Shown here one piece after another: positions 1-10,845 of a stretch of DNA of 64,000 nt. The DNA is from Didymella arachidicola (lineage: Eukaryota; Ascomycota; Dothideomycetes; Pleosporales; Didymellaceae). Numbering within the stretch: position 1 is the stretch's first letter; each line of letters begins with the position of its first letter. The DNA is taken from NCBI GenBank assembly GCA_016630955.3, contig CM049986.1, forward strand, positions 124,001 to 188,000, given 5' to 3'. The notes beneath the pieces were generated by a model that was given only the letters and a program-made list of their open reading frames with translations, made no database searches and was not told the DNA's origin. The position numbers and the translations under genes are program-made.

Positions 1-1196
1 GGGCTCGGTGTGTTGGACACGCGCGCAAGGCGGCGCAGGAGGTCCTGCGAATCTGTGCTGCGCTTGCTGAAGGGCCTGGGAGTCTGCATCTCTGCATTCG
101 CCACGACGCCGGGCTGGACCACGCCCACCGTCTCCACGCTCTTCCTGAACACGGTGATGGGCGAGTTCTCTTTGCCTAGCTCCGGCGGCGACTTGTTCAG
201 CGATTGCCACGAGTTTGTCCGCCTGCGCAATCGCTGGGTCGGCGAGCCCTGTTCCTGCGGTTGCGCCTCGGCCTTTGCGGCGCCAGACGTGTGCAGCGAC
301 CGCGGGCGACTCGCCCGGGTCCTGTCCAGGCGCGCAGAGGCCTCGCCTTGCTCGCGCAGGCTCTCCATCTCGCGCTCGCGTATGTCGTCCAGCTTTGTGT
401 TTCGCGGGACGTACGGGGTGGACACCAGCATCGAGGCTTCGTTCATTTCGAAGGTGAGGTCCCAGTCGCCCGAGCCTTCGTTGCGCGGTGTGCCTTGATT
501 GGCATGGTAGTCTTGATTGCCCTCATTGGCATGATAGTCCCGATTGCCCCCATTGTCTTGATAGTCCCGATTGCCCCCATTGTCTTGATAGTCCCGATTG
601 CTCTGCCTATCCTGCCTGAAGCTCTTATGCGACAACGGACTAAGCGAACCGCCATCATGCTGCCCGGCCCCGTTCTCCTCAACCGGCGCCGGACTCTGCT
701 GCGACAGCTGCTCGTGCCGAATGCCCCTCATCCAGCCCAAGCCCGTCCTCCCCTTCCTGCCCCAGCCCGCAGGCGTATACACTGGCGGGTCGGAGCGCGC
801 CGAGCCGCTGCTGCTGGGCGGGCTCTTGACCGCAGCCCGCGCCCCCGCGCGCGCGTTGTGCTCATCGTTGCGCTCGAGGTTGTCCATGGTCAGGCCGACG
901 CGGGGACGTGTGCGCGCCTTGCGGAAGGCCTGCGCTCTGCTGCCGCTGAGCGCGGCGTTGAGCCGGCGTTCGTCGCGCGCGTTCTGGATCATGAGCCGCT
1001 CGAACTCGTCGTCGCCCGAGAGCGACGTGAGGCCGGACACTATCGATCCCGAGTCTTGCGCATCGTCCAGCACGGCGTCTGCCATGGTGAGCGTCCCATT
1101 TGCGGCCGTGGAAGAGGCCGTGGTGCGGGCGGAGCGCGTGCTCGCGACGTTTGCCGACTGTGCGGGGATGGGCTGGAGGGGCCGGCGCGAACTCAT
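1..1196 (-). CDS. N-terminal part of a large disordered protein (truncated by window edge)
   Basis: An open frame runs on the minus strand from an ATG at 1196 to the window edge without a stop, about 398 codons, so the C-terminus is missing. The product is rich in Ser, Arg, Gln and Asn and low in hydrophobic residues, typical of a disordered N-terminal region. It contains a short Asn-Arg-Asp-Tyr repeat array (residues about 200-236) and, after it, a charged helical stretch beginning TPYVPRNTKLDDIREREMES. Such layouts occur in fungal coiled-coil cytoskeletal or spindle-pole proteins, but I do not recognise the family and give no function. The large plus-strand frames here are GC-rich shadows. 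The ATG is preceded by a short leader and then the qutR 3' side. Confidence 0.6.
   Translation of the reverse strand, partial: MSSRRPLQPIPAQSANVASTRSARTTASSTAANGTLTMADAVLDDAQDSGSIVSGLTSLSGDDEFERLMIQNARDERRLNAALSGSRAQAFRKARTRPRVGLTMDNLERNDEHNARAGARAAVKSPPSSSGSARSDPPVYTPAGWGRKGRTGLGWMRGIRHEQLSQQSPAPVEENGAGQHDGGSLSPLSHKSFRQDRQSNRDYQDNGGNRDYQDNGGNRDYHANEGNQDYHANQGTPRNEGSGDWDLTFEMNEASMLVSTPYVPRNTKLDDIREREMESLREQGEASARLDRTRASRPRSLHTSGAAKAEAQPQEQGSPTQRLRRRTNSWQSLNKSPPELGKENSPITVFRKSVETVGVVQPGVVANAEMQTPRPFSKRSTDSQDLLRRLARVSNTPS
489..596 (-). repeat. 27-bp coding minisatellite, four units
   Basis: Four tandem 27-bp units (about 489-515, 516-542, 543-569, 570-596) lie in frame in the truncated gene. 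The last two are identical; the first two have drifted. Each encodes nine residues of the type NRDYQDNGG or NQDYHANQG. Unit length is a multiple of three, so copy-number change would keep the frame. Confidence 0.85.
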
Positions 1197-1267
1197 TAGC
1201 CTGCAGTGGATGGGGAGCTAGGATGCATAGTCCTCGGAAATGGCTTCGGACGGTTTGATGGGGCGTC

Positions 1268-1294
1268 GTGTGTGTGTGTGTGTGTGTGTGTGTG
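1268..1294. repeat. (GT)n microsatellite
   Basis: An uninterrupted GT dinucleotide run of 27 bases sits between the truncated gene (start 1196) and the 3' end of qutR (1567). The rest of 1197-1566 shows no coding signal. Confidence 0.95.
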
Positions 1295-1566
1295 AGTGAA
1301 AGTATGCAGATGATGTTGAGTGTATTGCACGAGGCAGCGCGTTACTATCTTAGACGCGTCGGGTTGCGACTTTCACCGTGGAACGCGCAGCCGATCGCCT
1401 GCAAGGGTAGCACACTACCTAGGTAACCAACCGCCACTACCAGCGCAACGATAACGCACTCTAATCACCCAGTTTGTCTCTCACACAGTCACGCAAAGCT
1501 TGCACAGGCCATCGAGCTGTGGTATCAAACAAGTCGCAGTTGCATTCGCTCATGGTATCGTTGTTT

Positions 1567-4304
1567 TCAAGGTTCCTGATCATCAATCACTTTCATCCTC
1601 CTCTCCACCATCTCCGGATCGGCATTGCCGTGCTCGTCCCTCCAAGCCTGCAGCACTACCTCTCGCATGATCCGGCGCGGTGCTCGTTTCCCAGTGAATA
1701 ATTCAAACTGCGCAAACGCCTGCTCTGGCAGCCAATCCAGCCCGTCCATGAACGTCCATAGTCTTGATGGCTCATCTCTAATCTGATTCATCAAAGGCGT
1801 GTTGAGTGTCCTGTACGCGAGCTCCATCACGACGCCTCCCGTTGAGCTCTTCAGCCACTGCTTTGGTACTGTAAAGTGCGGGGCTGGCTTGTCATCGATG
1901 GGATCCGCAGGGATACAGCAAAGCACAATGGTGGGCTGGCGGAAACCCTCTGGCCAGGCATCGTCTCGCGTCTTCATCGTGTGGAATTTGGGTCGAGACC
2001 CTTGAATCGTGGCCGACGGGACCAAGCTTGCCCCAGCCGAAGAGGAGACGAGCCGAGTGAAGTGAACGACCAAGTCCTCTGCCCTCTCCAACGTCCTGTT
2101 GAAAACAACAATGTTCTGAACGCCCAACTGTAGCAGGGCGTAAACCGAACTCCTGGCCATGCCGCCTGCGCCAATCACCAACGCGCACGTTGTCGGCCGC
2201 ACTGCGTTTGCGGGCGACAACCCTCTTCGTATGCACGACCGGATGCCAATCCATTCAGTGTTGTCTCCATGAAGCGCTTGAACAGCACCGGACTGACAGC
2301 GCTCCTGGAAGAGCTCCAAGTCACCTGGAACACTGCCATCTCCATTCAGATGCCGAACAGGAATCAGCGTGTTGACAGCACCGATAGCTCGCGCATGTTT
2401 ACTGAGAGAGTCTGCTAGCGAAATGACCTCTATCTTGAAGGGCTGAATGACAATGCATCCGCCAAAATTGGGGTCATGCACGAAATCTTGCAAACTCTTC
2501 AGAGTCGATGTCTGGACGCATTTGAACTGATGAGGCATGCCGCACGCCATGTAACCGGCGTTGTGCATGGCTGGAGACAGGCTGTACTGCGTTCTTGCGC
2601 CGATGAGGTGGATCTTCATTAGGTCAAAGGTGAATGTCGAGTAGAGAGCTTGCGTGACTTCTCGTGCCGTGAGCCAGGAAGTCTCTGGGTTGTGTTCGCA
2701 TCTCGCTGCGAAATCAGCCTTGTCTCGTACCGATTCCGGTATGACTGAGGTCAAATGCTTGTTGAAACACGTCGATCGACGTCCTGCTCGTCCTGTATTG
2801 TGGCAGATGAGTGGTACAGTGCTATTTCTTGCGTGAATCTTGGACCTCAAATGATGCACCGAAGCATCATCGTCAACCGACTTTGCTGGACGTGTGAACC
2901 GCACGACATCGCAGCCCAATCGCACTGCTGTCTCGTAATAGTTGCTCCAAGAACGATGATCCCAGCTCTTATCTGCGTGTACATGTCCAATGATCTTGGA
3001 TCTACCTCGAGATGCAATGAGCTCGGCCACTGTCTCGGCACCGATCGATAGATCGATAGATATGAACTCCGGTGCCATCCGCAGCCCATGACGGACATGT
3101 TCGAGATACGATCCGCGACTGTAGTCCTTTGACGCTGAAGGCAATACGTGGTATAGTATGGGCACTACTGTGCTGCGACGTATCTTCGAGACACAATTAC
3201 TGATGTCGTCCGCTCGCTCAGTTCGCAATCGATGGCTGTGAGGGTCGAGTTCTGTAGGGTCAACTACTAGCTCAAAGACATCACACCCATACTCTAGGCT
3301 CTGAATATCCACGTCTTCGCGCAATAGATCAGACAGAGGCACCTGGACAGCGCAGGTGTACTCTCTTAACTCGGTCGCAACGTCCGATAGGGGATAGCCT
3401 GGTTCTAGTGGCGGATTCGCATTGCCTACTGGCCCATCCGTTGTGTCGCGTGTTAGGATCAGGGAGAGGAATTTGAGAAAGGTGCGTTGCGCTCGTTTCA
3501 ACGTGAGGAAGGCGGGCGCTATGGGTTGATCTGAAGGCGCAGTCGAACGGCTTGCTCCATGTTCTGAGATGTTGCAGAATTCGTAGTTCGAGCAACGACG
3601 AAGAATGGGCGCACTGAATGCCAGCATGTCCCTCAGTCTGCGAAGTTCAACGCCTCCAAGATATTCGTGTATACTGTGCACGTCTCGCACAATGTGAATG
3701 ACTGGATGCGTCCCAGCGAATTCCTGCATAAGCAGCTGTCCATTTCTTTCCAACGAGCCCCCGTTACAGACTATAATTGCGCCTTTATCATGCGCACGCA
3801 AGGCCGTCCGAAGGAGATCCTCCTGTCGCAGGTTGTGATTAGACGCACCGAATTGCTTGCGGTACTTGGCGGTCGAGAAGCCCGTTGCATCTTGAAAGAG
3901 ATCGTCGATATCGACTACACGTCGCCGACAGGCCATAGACGCCATGACCGCCAATGTCGACTTACCAGTGCCGCGCATACCAATGAGCATAATTGAGGCA
4001 TCTGGCTCGAAGACGCGACGGATTTCGCTGGGCGGTGAAGTAGGTGCCGGGGTGTGTCGTGGGGTAGATCGAGCGCTCGAAGTCATAGATGCTGCTGTGG
4101 TCAGGTCAGTGTAGACTTTTTGAAACACGTGCAGTATTACTCACAGGACTCTTCAATGTTCGTCATCAGTCGTTGGCGCGGATCGAGACCTCCCGACAAG
4201 TAAACATCGTGCAACGTCGAGAGCGCGCTGGTGGTTGATCGTGATCGGGTATCCTCGCTCATGGCGGCGAACGACCTCTTCGTGCCTACTGCTGCAGACG
4301 CCAT
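1567..4304 (-). CDS. qutR: Quinate pathway repressor QutR (qa-1S type)
   Basis: Model: exon 1 4304-4145, intron 4144-4095, exon 2 4094-1567, giving 895 aa. The long frame alone starts with GTG at 4128; the ATG at 4304 plus the GTGAGT donor at 4144 supplies the natural N-terminus. Domains follow the last three of the AROM shikimate enzyme: a shikimate kinase-like domain with P-loop GMRGTGKST near residue 92, a type I dehydroquinase-like domain (about 300-500), and a shikimate dehydrogenase-like domain with SLSPAMHN near 560 and RAIGAVNTLIPV near 640. In Aspergillus and Neurospora this AROM-derived protein is not an enzyme; it represses the quinate genes by acting on the activator when quinate is absent. 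It is head-to-head with qutA, matching that role. Tandem CAGCAG at the acceptor leaves one residue uncertain. Confidence 0.92.
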
Positions 4305-5161
4305 GGCGAGGATCTCAAGTGGCTCAATATTTGCCGTTACGTGTGCTGCTGGCAGCGTGGTTTGAGTATCGTGGACCTCGTCGTAGCCCGTAGCTCACTG
4401 CGGTGGCCTGGTTGGACTTTCGGTATTTCTTTTACGCGACACGGCTAAAGGGAACGTAAGGCGCACACCATCTGGCGGCTGCGCGGGCGACTGTTTGGAT
4501 TTACAGTACGGAGATTCAACCTGGTAGCCGAGGAAGTAGCTTCAAGAAAGCAAATCTGGCATAAACCGCTACTACCGCTGTCATGGCACAGGATGCTGTG
4601 TGCGAGCGAAGCGCAACTCTTGGTGGAGGAGCAATCGGATGAAAGCTTGCGCATCCCGTTGAAGGTCGGATGAAACTTTACCCCGCACTTTCCTTGATCG
4701 CTCCTTCCTTAGAGAGCGCTCCGAGGAAATCCAGCTCCACACCAGCCACAGCATCTCAGTAACCCCATCAGCCATTGCTAAAGCGCATCAGACATGGAGT
4801 AGGGCTTGCAACTGACTACTTCATCGAATTCCGAGAAGTGTTGTAAGTCATGTTTGGTGTGATGCATCCACGGCGACGCTGACCGGAACACAGGCGAGCA
4901 CAGATGCAACAGCGAAATCTCTTATCCTCACTCTGGATGATGCCCTGTTGATCCATTGTGCCGGAAGAACCTGTCACCTCACAGCTTTCGTGTCGCATTG
5001 TAGACGCCGAACGTCTATGTTTGCGTACAATTGGACTCTCGTGCTTGTGCGTGTACTGTACCGGTAATACTGGTCTCACCAACAACTATTGCACATTCTG
5101 TGTGCTCTACTGGATCGACACTGGCCACATTCGCAGCTGTCAGTATATTTGAACGGCTCTC
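4305..5161. promoter_or_regulatory. Divergent qutR/qutA control region
   Basis: These 857 bp separate the two divergent start codons and hold no convincing gene. Both promoters must lie here. In related fungi the activator controls its own gene and the repressor gene from such a region, so co-regulation by quinate is expected; that is inference from the family. Confidence 0.6.
4912..4927. promoter_or_regulatory. Candidate QutA/QA-1F binding site (imperfect)
   Basis: GCGAAATCTCTTATCC matches about 12 of 16 positions of the Neurospora QA-1F consensus GGRTAARYRYTTATCC, with an intact right half TTATCC. It lies within the qutR/qutA intergenic region. One imperfect match can occur by chance. Confidence 0.3.
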
Positions 5162-7348
5162 ATGCCTGCCCAGAGCCAGCAAAAGCGTAGATCAGCCACT
5201 CAAGACCCAGATAAACCAGCCAAACGCACGAGAGTATCACGGGCTTGCGATCAATGTCGAGTAGCTCGTGAAAAGTGTGATGGAGGGCAGCCGACATGCT
5301 CCACGTGCTTGACATCGAAGCGAGGCTGCACGTACACGACGAATCCCAAGAAACGTGGCATTCAACCTGGTTACATACGTGTTTTGGAGCTGGCGTTGGC
5401 AACCTTGTTCCAACAGAATGCGGACAATGAAAGGTATCTTAACGAAAAACTGGCACGGGAGGGTTCGTCCTCCCTACTCCTTAGCCGCGGCTCCAAAGAA
5501 TCAAACAAGCTTCATAAGCAATGGCGAAAGACGAGGTTCAATAGAGACGTCGATACTCTCTTATCAGGCGGAGAACCATCACGACACGGTTCTGACCCGC
5601 CTTCCCCAGCGGGTGATGGGGACAACTCAGACGCTGATGAGCCTCCATTGGCCCCAGCTTCCGTTGCCTTGATGATCAACGAGAACTTCGACCATGCACT
5701 TCCCTTCGACATGGTCGCTCCAGGACCTCCGATACAACAAGTGCCAGCGTCGGAAGAGCATTCTGGCAGAGAGGCTCTGCTCATAAGCCTTCCTTTGGAC
5801 AGTTGGAAGCAGATTGAAATCTACTTCACATATACCCAGTGTTGGTTGCCAATCTGCGAAAAGCACGATATATTGAAGCTGTCATATTCGTATCCTTCTA
5901 CAGGTATGCGTTTATCTTCCAACATGCCAGACTCAGGCTCACACGCCGAACTTTGGAGTATCCTGGCCGTTGCGTCGACATATGAGTCAGGCAACAACTC
6001 AGATCCTACGAGTAACACCAGCCAAGGTTCGATGACACCGAGGCAATTCTACGACACTGCCAGGTGTCTGATTCCCCACGAGCTCGGTGCTTTCGATCTC
6101 GGCCACGTAAAAGCACTTCTCAACCTTGCTATATTCAGTATTACGCAGTCGTTGACAGAAGCCGCCTGGTTTCTAGTCGGTTATGCTTCGCGGGTGCTCG
6201 AGATTGTCGATCAGGCTTCCCTGATACCGAGCGCACGGCGAATGCACGTTTTTGGTGGCTGTCTCGTCCTGGATAGCATGCTCGCGCTCCAACTGGGCAG
6301 GCGCCCCTACTTCCAGAAGCACGACATTGAATGTCTCGGACGAATCGATGAAGACGGTCTCGAGGAGTGGCAGCCTTGGTCTGGTGGTACCAATACTGCT
6401 TCAATGCAGCAATTACGGATACCCCTTCTCGCATTCAGCAGCTTTCGTCATCTGCTTGATGTACTTGACATACTCGTCACAAGCGAGCTTGCATCACCAG
6501 CTGACCTACCCGTCCAAGTCACTTTGCAGCGGTTGAATGACTGGAAGACAGCATTGCCTCCCAAACTCGACTATCTGCAGTCAGAAACTTCACCCACGCC
6601 CCCAACACCACCAGCTGTGTTGCTCCAGTTGACATACAACTGCACTGCATTATCGTTAATGCCCACACAGACTTGGCTTCAGCGGATTCTGGAACTGCTG
6701 GAGCCTTCAATCGACAAGCTTGGTCTGACAAGCTTACCACCAGTTGTTCATTGCCTTATGGGAATTGTCAAGCGAAACAGCAGCCATTTCCTGTCAGATC
6801 CAGCGCTGCGCGCTCGTATGCAAAAGCTTCAGAACGATATCGATCGAACCTGGCGAAAAACAATACCGGACATACGATCGCCCCCGCTCTACACCAGGCA
6901 GTCAATCTCGGCCATACAAATGCCGACCCCTGATTCACTTCATCAACCTCTTTCTGGAGATCACACGATGAGTCAGGCCGCAATCGGCAACGACGCGGGG
7001 GTTGCGCAGGCGCAAAATAATACCAGTCATCCAAACGTGCTAGGCGCAAATACAAACCAGGAGGTTGATTCATTTCTCAACGCTTCGCGCCCGGCACAGC
7101 CTGAATCTCGCTATCCAGACTTATTACCTGCAGACCTGGAGAGCTTCTTCGACGATCTGGCTTCACTTGACAATACCAACAAGCTGGAGAACCAGCCACA
7201 ATTCATGCAGAACCTTGGCTTTGCTCCTGATGCGAACATGGCCGATCTGTTCAGCGAATTTATACCAATGCAGTCTTCTGCATTCATAGGACAAGAGACT
7301 CCGGACCTTGGCCACCTGGATCACTACAACTTTTACGATACGAGTTGA
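5162..7348 (+). CDS. qutA: Quinate pathway activator QutA (Zn2Cys6)
   Basis: A single-exon frame of 728 aa begins at an ATG. A Zn2Cys6 binuclear cluster lies at residues 29-56 (Cys29, 32, 39, 46, 49, 56; core CDQCRVAREKCDGGQPTC), followed by the linker PKKRGIQPGYIRVLELALA, which is highly typical of QutA/QA-1F. A fungal transcription factor middle homology region spans about 210-500, and the C-terminus is acidic and Gln/Asn/Ser-rich, consistent with an activation domain. In Aspergillus and Neurospora the protein activates dehydroquinase, dehydroshikimate dehydratase, quinate dehydrogenase and permease genes when quinate is present, and is restrained by QutR, encoded head-to-head here. None of the target enzyme genes is visible in this window. 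Confidence 0.93.
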   Translation: MPAQSQQKRRSATQDPDKPAKRTRVSRACDQCRVAREKCDGGQPTCSTCLTSKRGCTYTTNPKKRGIQPGYIRVLELALATLFQQNADNERYLNEKLAREGSSSLLLSRGSKESNKLHKQWRKTRFNRDVDTLLSGGEPSRHGSDPPSPAGDGDNSDADEPPLAPASVALMINENFDHALPFDMVAPGPPIQQVPASEEHSGREALLISLPLDSWKQIEIYFTYTQCWLPICEKHDILKLSYSYPSTGMRLSSNMPDSGSHAELWSILAVASTYESGNNSDPTSNTSQGSMTPRQFYDTARCLIPHELGAFDLGHVKALLNLAIFSITQSLTEAAWFLVGYASRVLEIVDQASLIPSARRMHVFGGCLVLDSMLALQLGRRPYFQKHDIECLGRIDEDGLEEWQPWSGGTNTASMQQLRIPLLAFSSFRHLLDVLDILVTSELASPADLPVQVTLQRLNDWKTALPPKLDYLQSETSPTPPTPPAVLLQLTYNCTALSLMPTQTWLQRILELLEPSIDKLGLTSLPPVVHCLMGIVKRNSSHFLSDPALRARMQKLQNDIDRTWRKTIPDIRSPPLYTRQSISAIQMPTPDSLHQPLSGDHTMSQAAIGNDAGVAQAQNNTSHPNVLGANTNQEVDSFLNASRPAQPESRYPDLLPADLESFFDDLASLDNTNKLENQPQFMQNLGFAPDANMADLFSEFIPMQSSAFIGQETPDLGHLDHYNFYDTS

Positions 7349-9067
7349 GCGGGCGACGCAGACAAGTACAGAATCTTAATTATCTGCATTGCAGACACCA
7401 TCGTAGGTACTGAGGCCATAGGTGTCGCTGCGTCGAATCGAGAGCATTTCCCGCAACTTATTTTTCTCTTTCTCAAGTGTGGTCCAAGTTGTAATGAGTC
7501 TGTGAAGGTTTGCAAACCTTCGACAATAAGATTTGACAATGCGGACGTCCCGGAGATGGCGAGGCTTGCTTTTGAGTCTAATAGCGATGCGGGAAAGGCC
7601 TTGAATCGACAGGTACCCAGGGCGCGATGCTCCATAATGACCTGCTTGATCTATGAGCAGTATTTCCAAGTTGTCTGCAGGCGACCTTGGAAGCAAGTTG
7701 GGCAATGAGCTCGAAAAGCTTGATTTGCGAACGTAATTTCGGTCGGGCTGACAACACGGTTCGCGATACGCAGAGAGAATGGTACAAGGATTGAAACAAC
7801 GAGGTTCAGCAAATATTACTCTTTTGGTGGTATACTCGCTCGATTTGGAAAGACATGATCATGTGCACATCGGTCGGCTAGTTATTCTCGGCGCGGCGAA
7901 ATCTTGCCGGACGGCATGTCCTGACAATCACAACACACGCGCAGTAAGCCTTTGAATGCTGAGTGAGCCTTCAGGCCTACAACAATGGCTGCAAGGCTGC
8001 GGTGGCCTTGCAGCTCGTGAGTGGGCCTCAATTCTAAATGCGAAGTCGCTACGCTTCGACATTGGCGCACAAGATACTTTGGATGATTCGACACACGCAT
8101 CGCGTGCTCGCCAGTGCTCAATTACGCTTCCATAAGGCGATTACCGGTTGCAGCGGTAGTGCACCTCCTTGAGGTATAGTCAGGTCGTCCAGAGTGAAAG
8201 ATCCTGCTGCACGGCAAAAAGACGCGCACGCATATCCAGCTGGCTGGTCTTGGGCTTGCGATCTGCTACGGAAACCTTCGATGCAGCAATCGAATGTTCA
8301 GGCCTGTGAGTTGTAAAGGCGCCCAGGGCTCCAGACCAGACTAATTCGGGGTGATGAAGAACGTCGGCCAAGCTTTCCCCACACGCTCACAACGCCGTGG
8401 GTTCCGGGACGAGCGCCATTGTGGACCTCACCTCTACGGTCCACCACAGCCTTACGGCACAATTGTTGGCTACTAGGGCAGCATTGGCGTTATTGTGTGT
8501 TGCATTTGGCTTTGCAGGCAAAGGAACAATGCGAACTGTACCAGAAGCTTGAGGTAGCTGTGACCAATGCTAGCATTGAGCTGGAAGAGCGCTCTGTTTC
8601 AACACTCTCGCTGCAGCCTCAATGACTCTGCCGCGCCCTCTAACGCATGCGGAGAACCAGCCGCTTGAGCCCCGCCACGATGCTAACAGACGCATGCTGT
8701 GTTGGTACCATCGTTCCACTTGTTGGCCTTCTTGGATGCTTGGCCGGGGTACTCGATAACCTTACTGGAGGACCTTCGATGGCATCACCCTTCGCGTAAA
8801 AGTATCGTGCGACGCATTCAGGTCTCATTGGACACTTCTCAGTCTTTGGGGCTGTGCGAACAAGAGCGGACTGGTGGCATACGGTGTCTAACCCTTGGAA
8901 ACATGGCAACCAGGATCCTATTTGACAGGGACTGATCACAATGATACATATATTATGTTCCCCTCCAGTACTATCCGTTAAGCTTCTGACAATTTCGCCG
9001 AGCAGTTTTTGAGACCTCGACACGCTCACGACTTGCGCCTTCTGCGGTTCAGATTCAGAATCACGAC
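7349..9067. other. Intergenic, no supported gene
   Basis: About 1.7 kb between qutA and the fasciclin gene. A minus-strand open stretch at 7376-7705 (about 109 codons, a charged helical segment near its end) is the only coding-like piece, but it has no ATG and no partner exon that I could join. The final few hundred bases should hold the fasciclin gene promoter. Confidence 0.5.
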
Positions 9068-10293
9068 ATGCTCTCCAAGGTTTCCCTCCTCGCGTTTGCG
9101 AGTGCTGTTCTCGCTCAGACGAACGGCAGCGTACCTTCTCTGACCCAGGCGTTGAACTCGTCCTCATCGCTTTCCAGCTTGGCAGGCCTCCTTGCTCTTC
9201 CTGGTCTTGGTGGGCTTGTCCAGGACCTCGCCAGTGCACAGAACATCACCATCCTTGCACCCTCGAACGAGGCTTTTACTGCTATCGGTAACGACACTAT
9301 CCAGGCGTTGACTAGCAACACTGGTCTCCTTACTGCCCTTCTGCAGTATCACGTCCTGAATGGTACATACCTGTCCTCGGCCATCACGAACCAGAGTGCA
9401 TTTGTTCCAAGTCTTTTGACAAACGAGCTCTTTACCAATGTCACTGGTGGTCAGGTTGTTGAGGCCGTCAAGATCGGAGATGAGGTTACATTCTTCACTG
9501 GTCTGCTATCCAACTCTACCGTTTCCACAGCCGTAAGTTCATCCATCCCTATAATCAGTAGTCATGTCTCAAATCTTGACAGGACGTCAATTTCACTGGC
9601 GGTGTGATCCATATCATTGACCGATTCTTGGTCTTGCCCACGAACGTTTCGGACACTTTGACCGATGCCAACCTGACTGGCCTGCGCGGTGCCCTGAACG
9701 CGACCAACTTGCTCGACGCTGTGGACACTACACCAGACGTTACCATCTTCGCCCCTACTACTGAGGCTTTTAGCAATATCGGCTCTGTTCTTACCAATGC
9801 CTCAGTTGCGGACATTTCCAACATCCTGACCTACCACGTTGTCAACGGCACTGTCGGTTACTCCTCCGGTCTCCAGAACGGCACTGTCCTCACTGCTTTG
9901 AACGGTGACAACCTTACAATCACCATTGGCGACGAGGGCCGCATCTTTGTCAACAATGCTCGCGTCACCATCGCTGATGTTCTTGTCGCCAACGGTGTTG
10001 TTCACGTTATTGACGAGGTTCTCAACCCCAGCAACGCTACCATTGCCAATCCCTCTGAGGAGGAGGGCGAGGGTGCTTTCCCTGGCGCAACCCCCGTTTC
10101 TGAGCTGCCCTTCACTTCTGGCCAGCCCACTCCCACCACTTCGATCAACCAGGAGGCCACCGCAAGCGGAGCTGCCCCTGGTGCTTCCTCAAGCAGCACT
10201 GCAAGCGCTGCAGGTGCTCCTGCAGCCATGAAGACCGGTTCTGTCGGCATGAGTGCTCTCTTGGGTGCTGCCGCTGTCTATGCGTTCAACTAA
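9068..10293 (+). CDS. Secreted fasciclin (FAS1) domain protein
   Basis: Exon 1 9068-9532, intron 9533-9582 (GTAAGT...TTGACAG), exon 2 9583-10293; 391 aa. The N-terminus is a clear signal peptide ending near AVLAQ. Two FAS1 repeats follow, each with the family motifs: ITILAPSNEAFTAI with YHVLNGTY in the first, VTIFAPTTEAFSNIG with YHVVNGTVGY and VIDEVLNP in the second. A Ser/Thr/Pro/Ala-rich stretch and a short hydrophobic tail ending in ALLGAAAVYAFN suggest a GPI anchor. Many N-glycosylation sequons (NGS, NIT, NGT, NST) support a cell-surface location. Fungal members are thought to act in adhesion or wall organisation; no specific role can be read here. The intron falls inside the first FAS1 repeat. 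Confidence 0.92.
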
Positions 10294-10762
10294 AGGTCAA
10301 TCTAGTCTGGAGATGAACACAATGTTAGTTTTGCGCGGAGCAGTCATGTGCTCATAATATCCTCCATTTGATGGAATTTGAGGTCAACGGTCGCTCTACA
10401 TCCTGTACTATACCTTCGTGTTAATTAATTTAATCGAGATCTTTCCTAAGTTGTGAACTTGCGGTTATAGTTTGCTGTGTTGAGATGACTGTCCATGATC
10501 AGAAAGGGACTGGTAGGCCGTATTTGGTCTAGCTTCATGCACAAGCAGATGGTGAACTATTTCCGCCAGCCCTTTCCCAAGCTCAATAACAGCGCTTGCA
10601 CGGTTACAGCGTCCGGTCCCCGTCTAACAGCTTCAGATTTGTTGTAATCCGTACCGTTACACCGAATTTCTGCACGCGATGCCAACCGTTTGCGGAGTCA
10701 ACAAGTCGGTTGGCTTCGAAGACTTGTTGAATTCGAACTATGGACACAAAGACTGCTGTGTA
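10294..10762. other. Spacer between fasciclin gene and transposon
   Basis: About 470 bp containing the 3' region of the fasciclin gene and then sequence up to the TA target duplication. No gene or RNA signal seen. Confidence 0.6.
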
Positions 10763-10764
10763 TA

Positions 10765-10818
10765 ACGTGTTTTATAAGCAAGTGAGCCGTACAAGCGAGT
10801 GAGCCACCCCACCAACTT
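10765..10818 (+). repeat. Left terminal inverted repeat of pogo-type element
   Basis: Starts ACGTGTTTTATAAGCAAGTG immediately after the TA duplication. Its reverse complement recurs at 12566-12619 with two mismatches. Confidence 0.95.
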
Positions 10819-10845
10819 CCTGTACCCTCTACACTTGTATCAACT

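Noticed and set aside
204..1199. 331-codon plus-strand frame with Ile/Val/Pro repeats
   Set aside because: It is the antisense shadow of the 27-bp coding repeat and the GC-rich minus-strand gene; the minus frame has natural composition and a good ATG.
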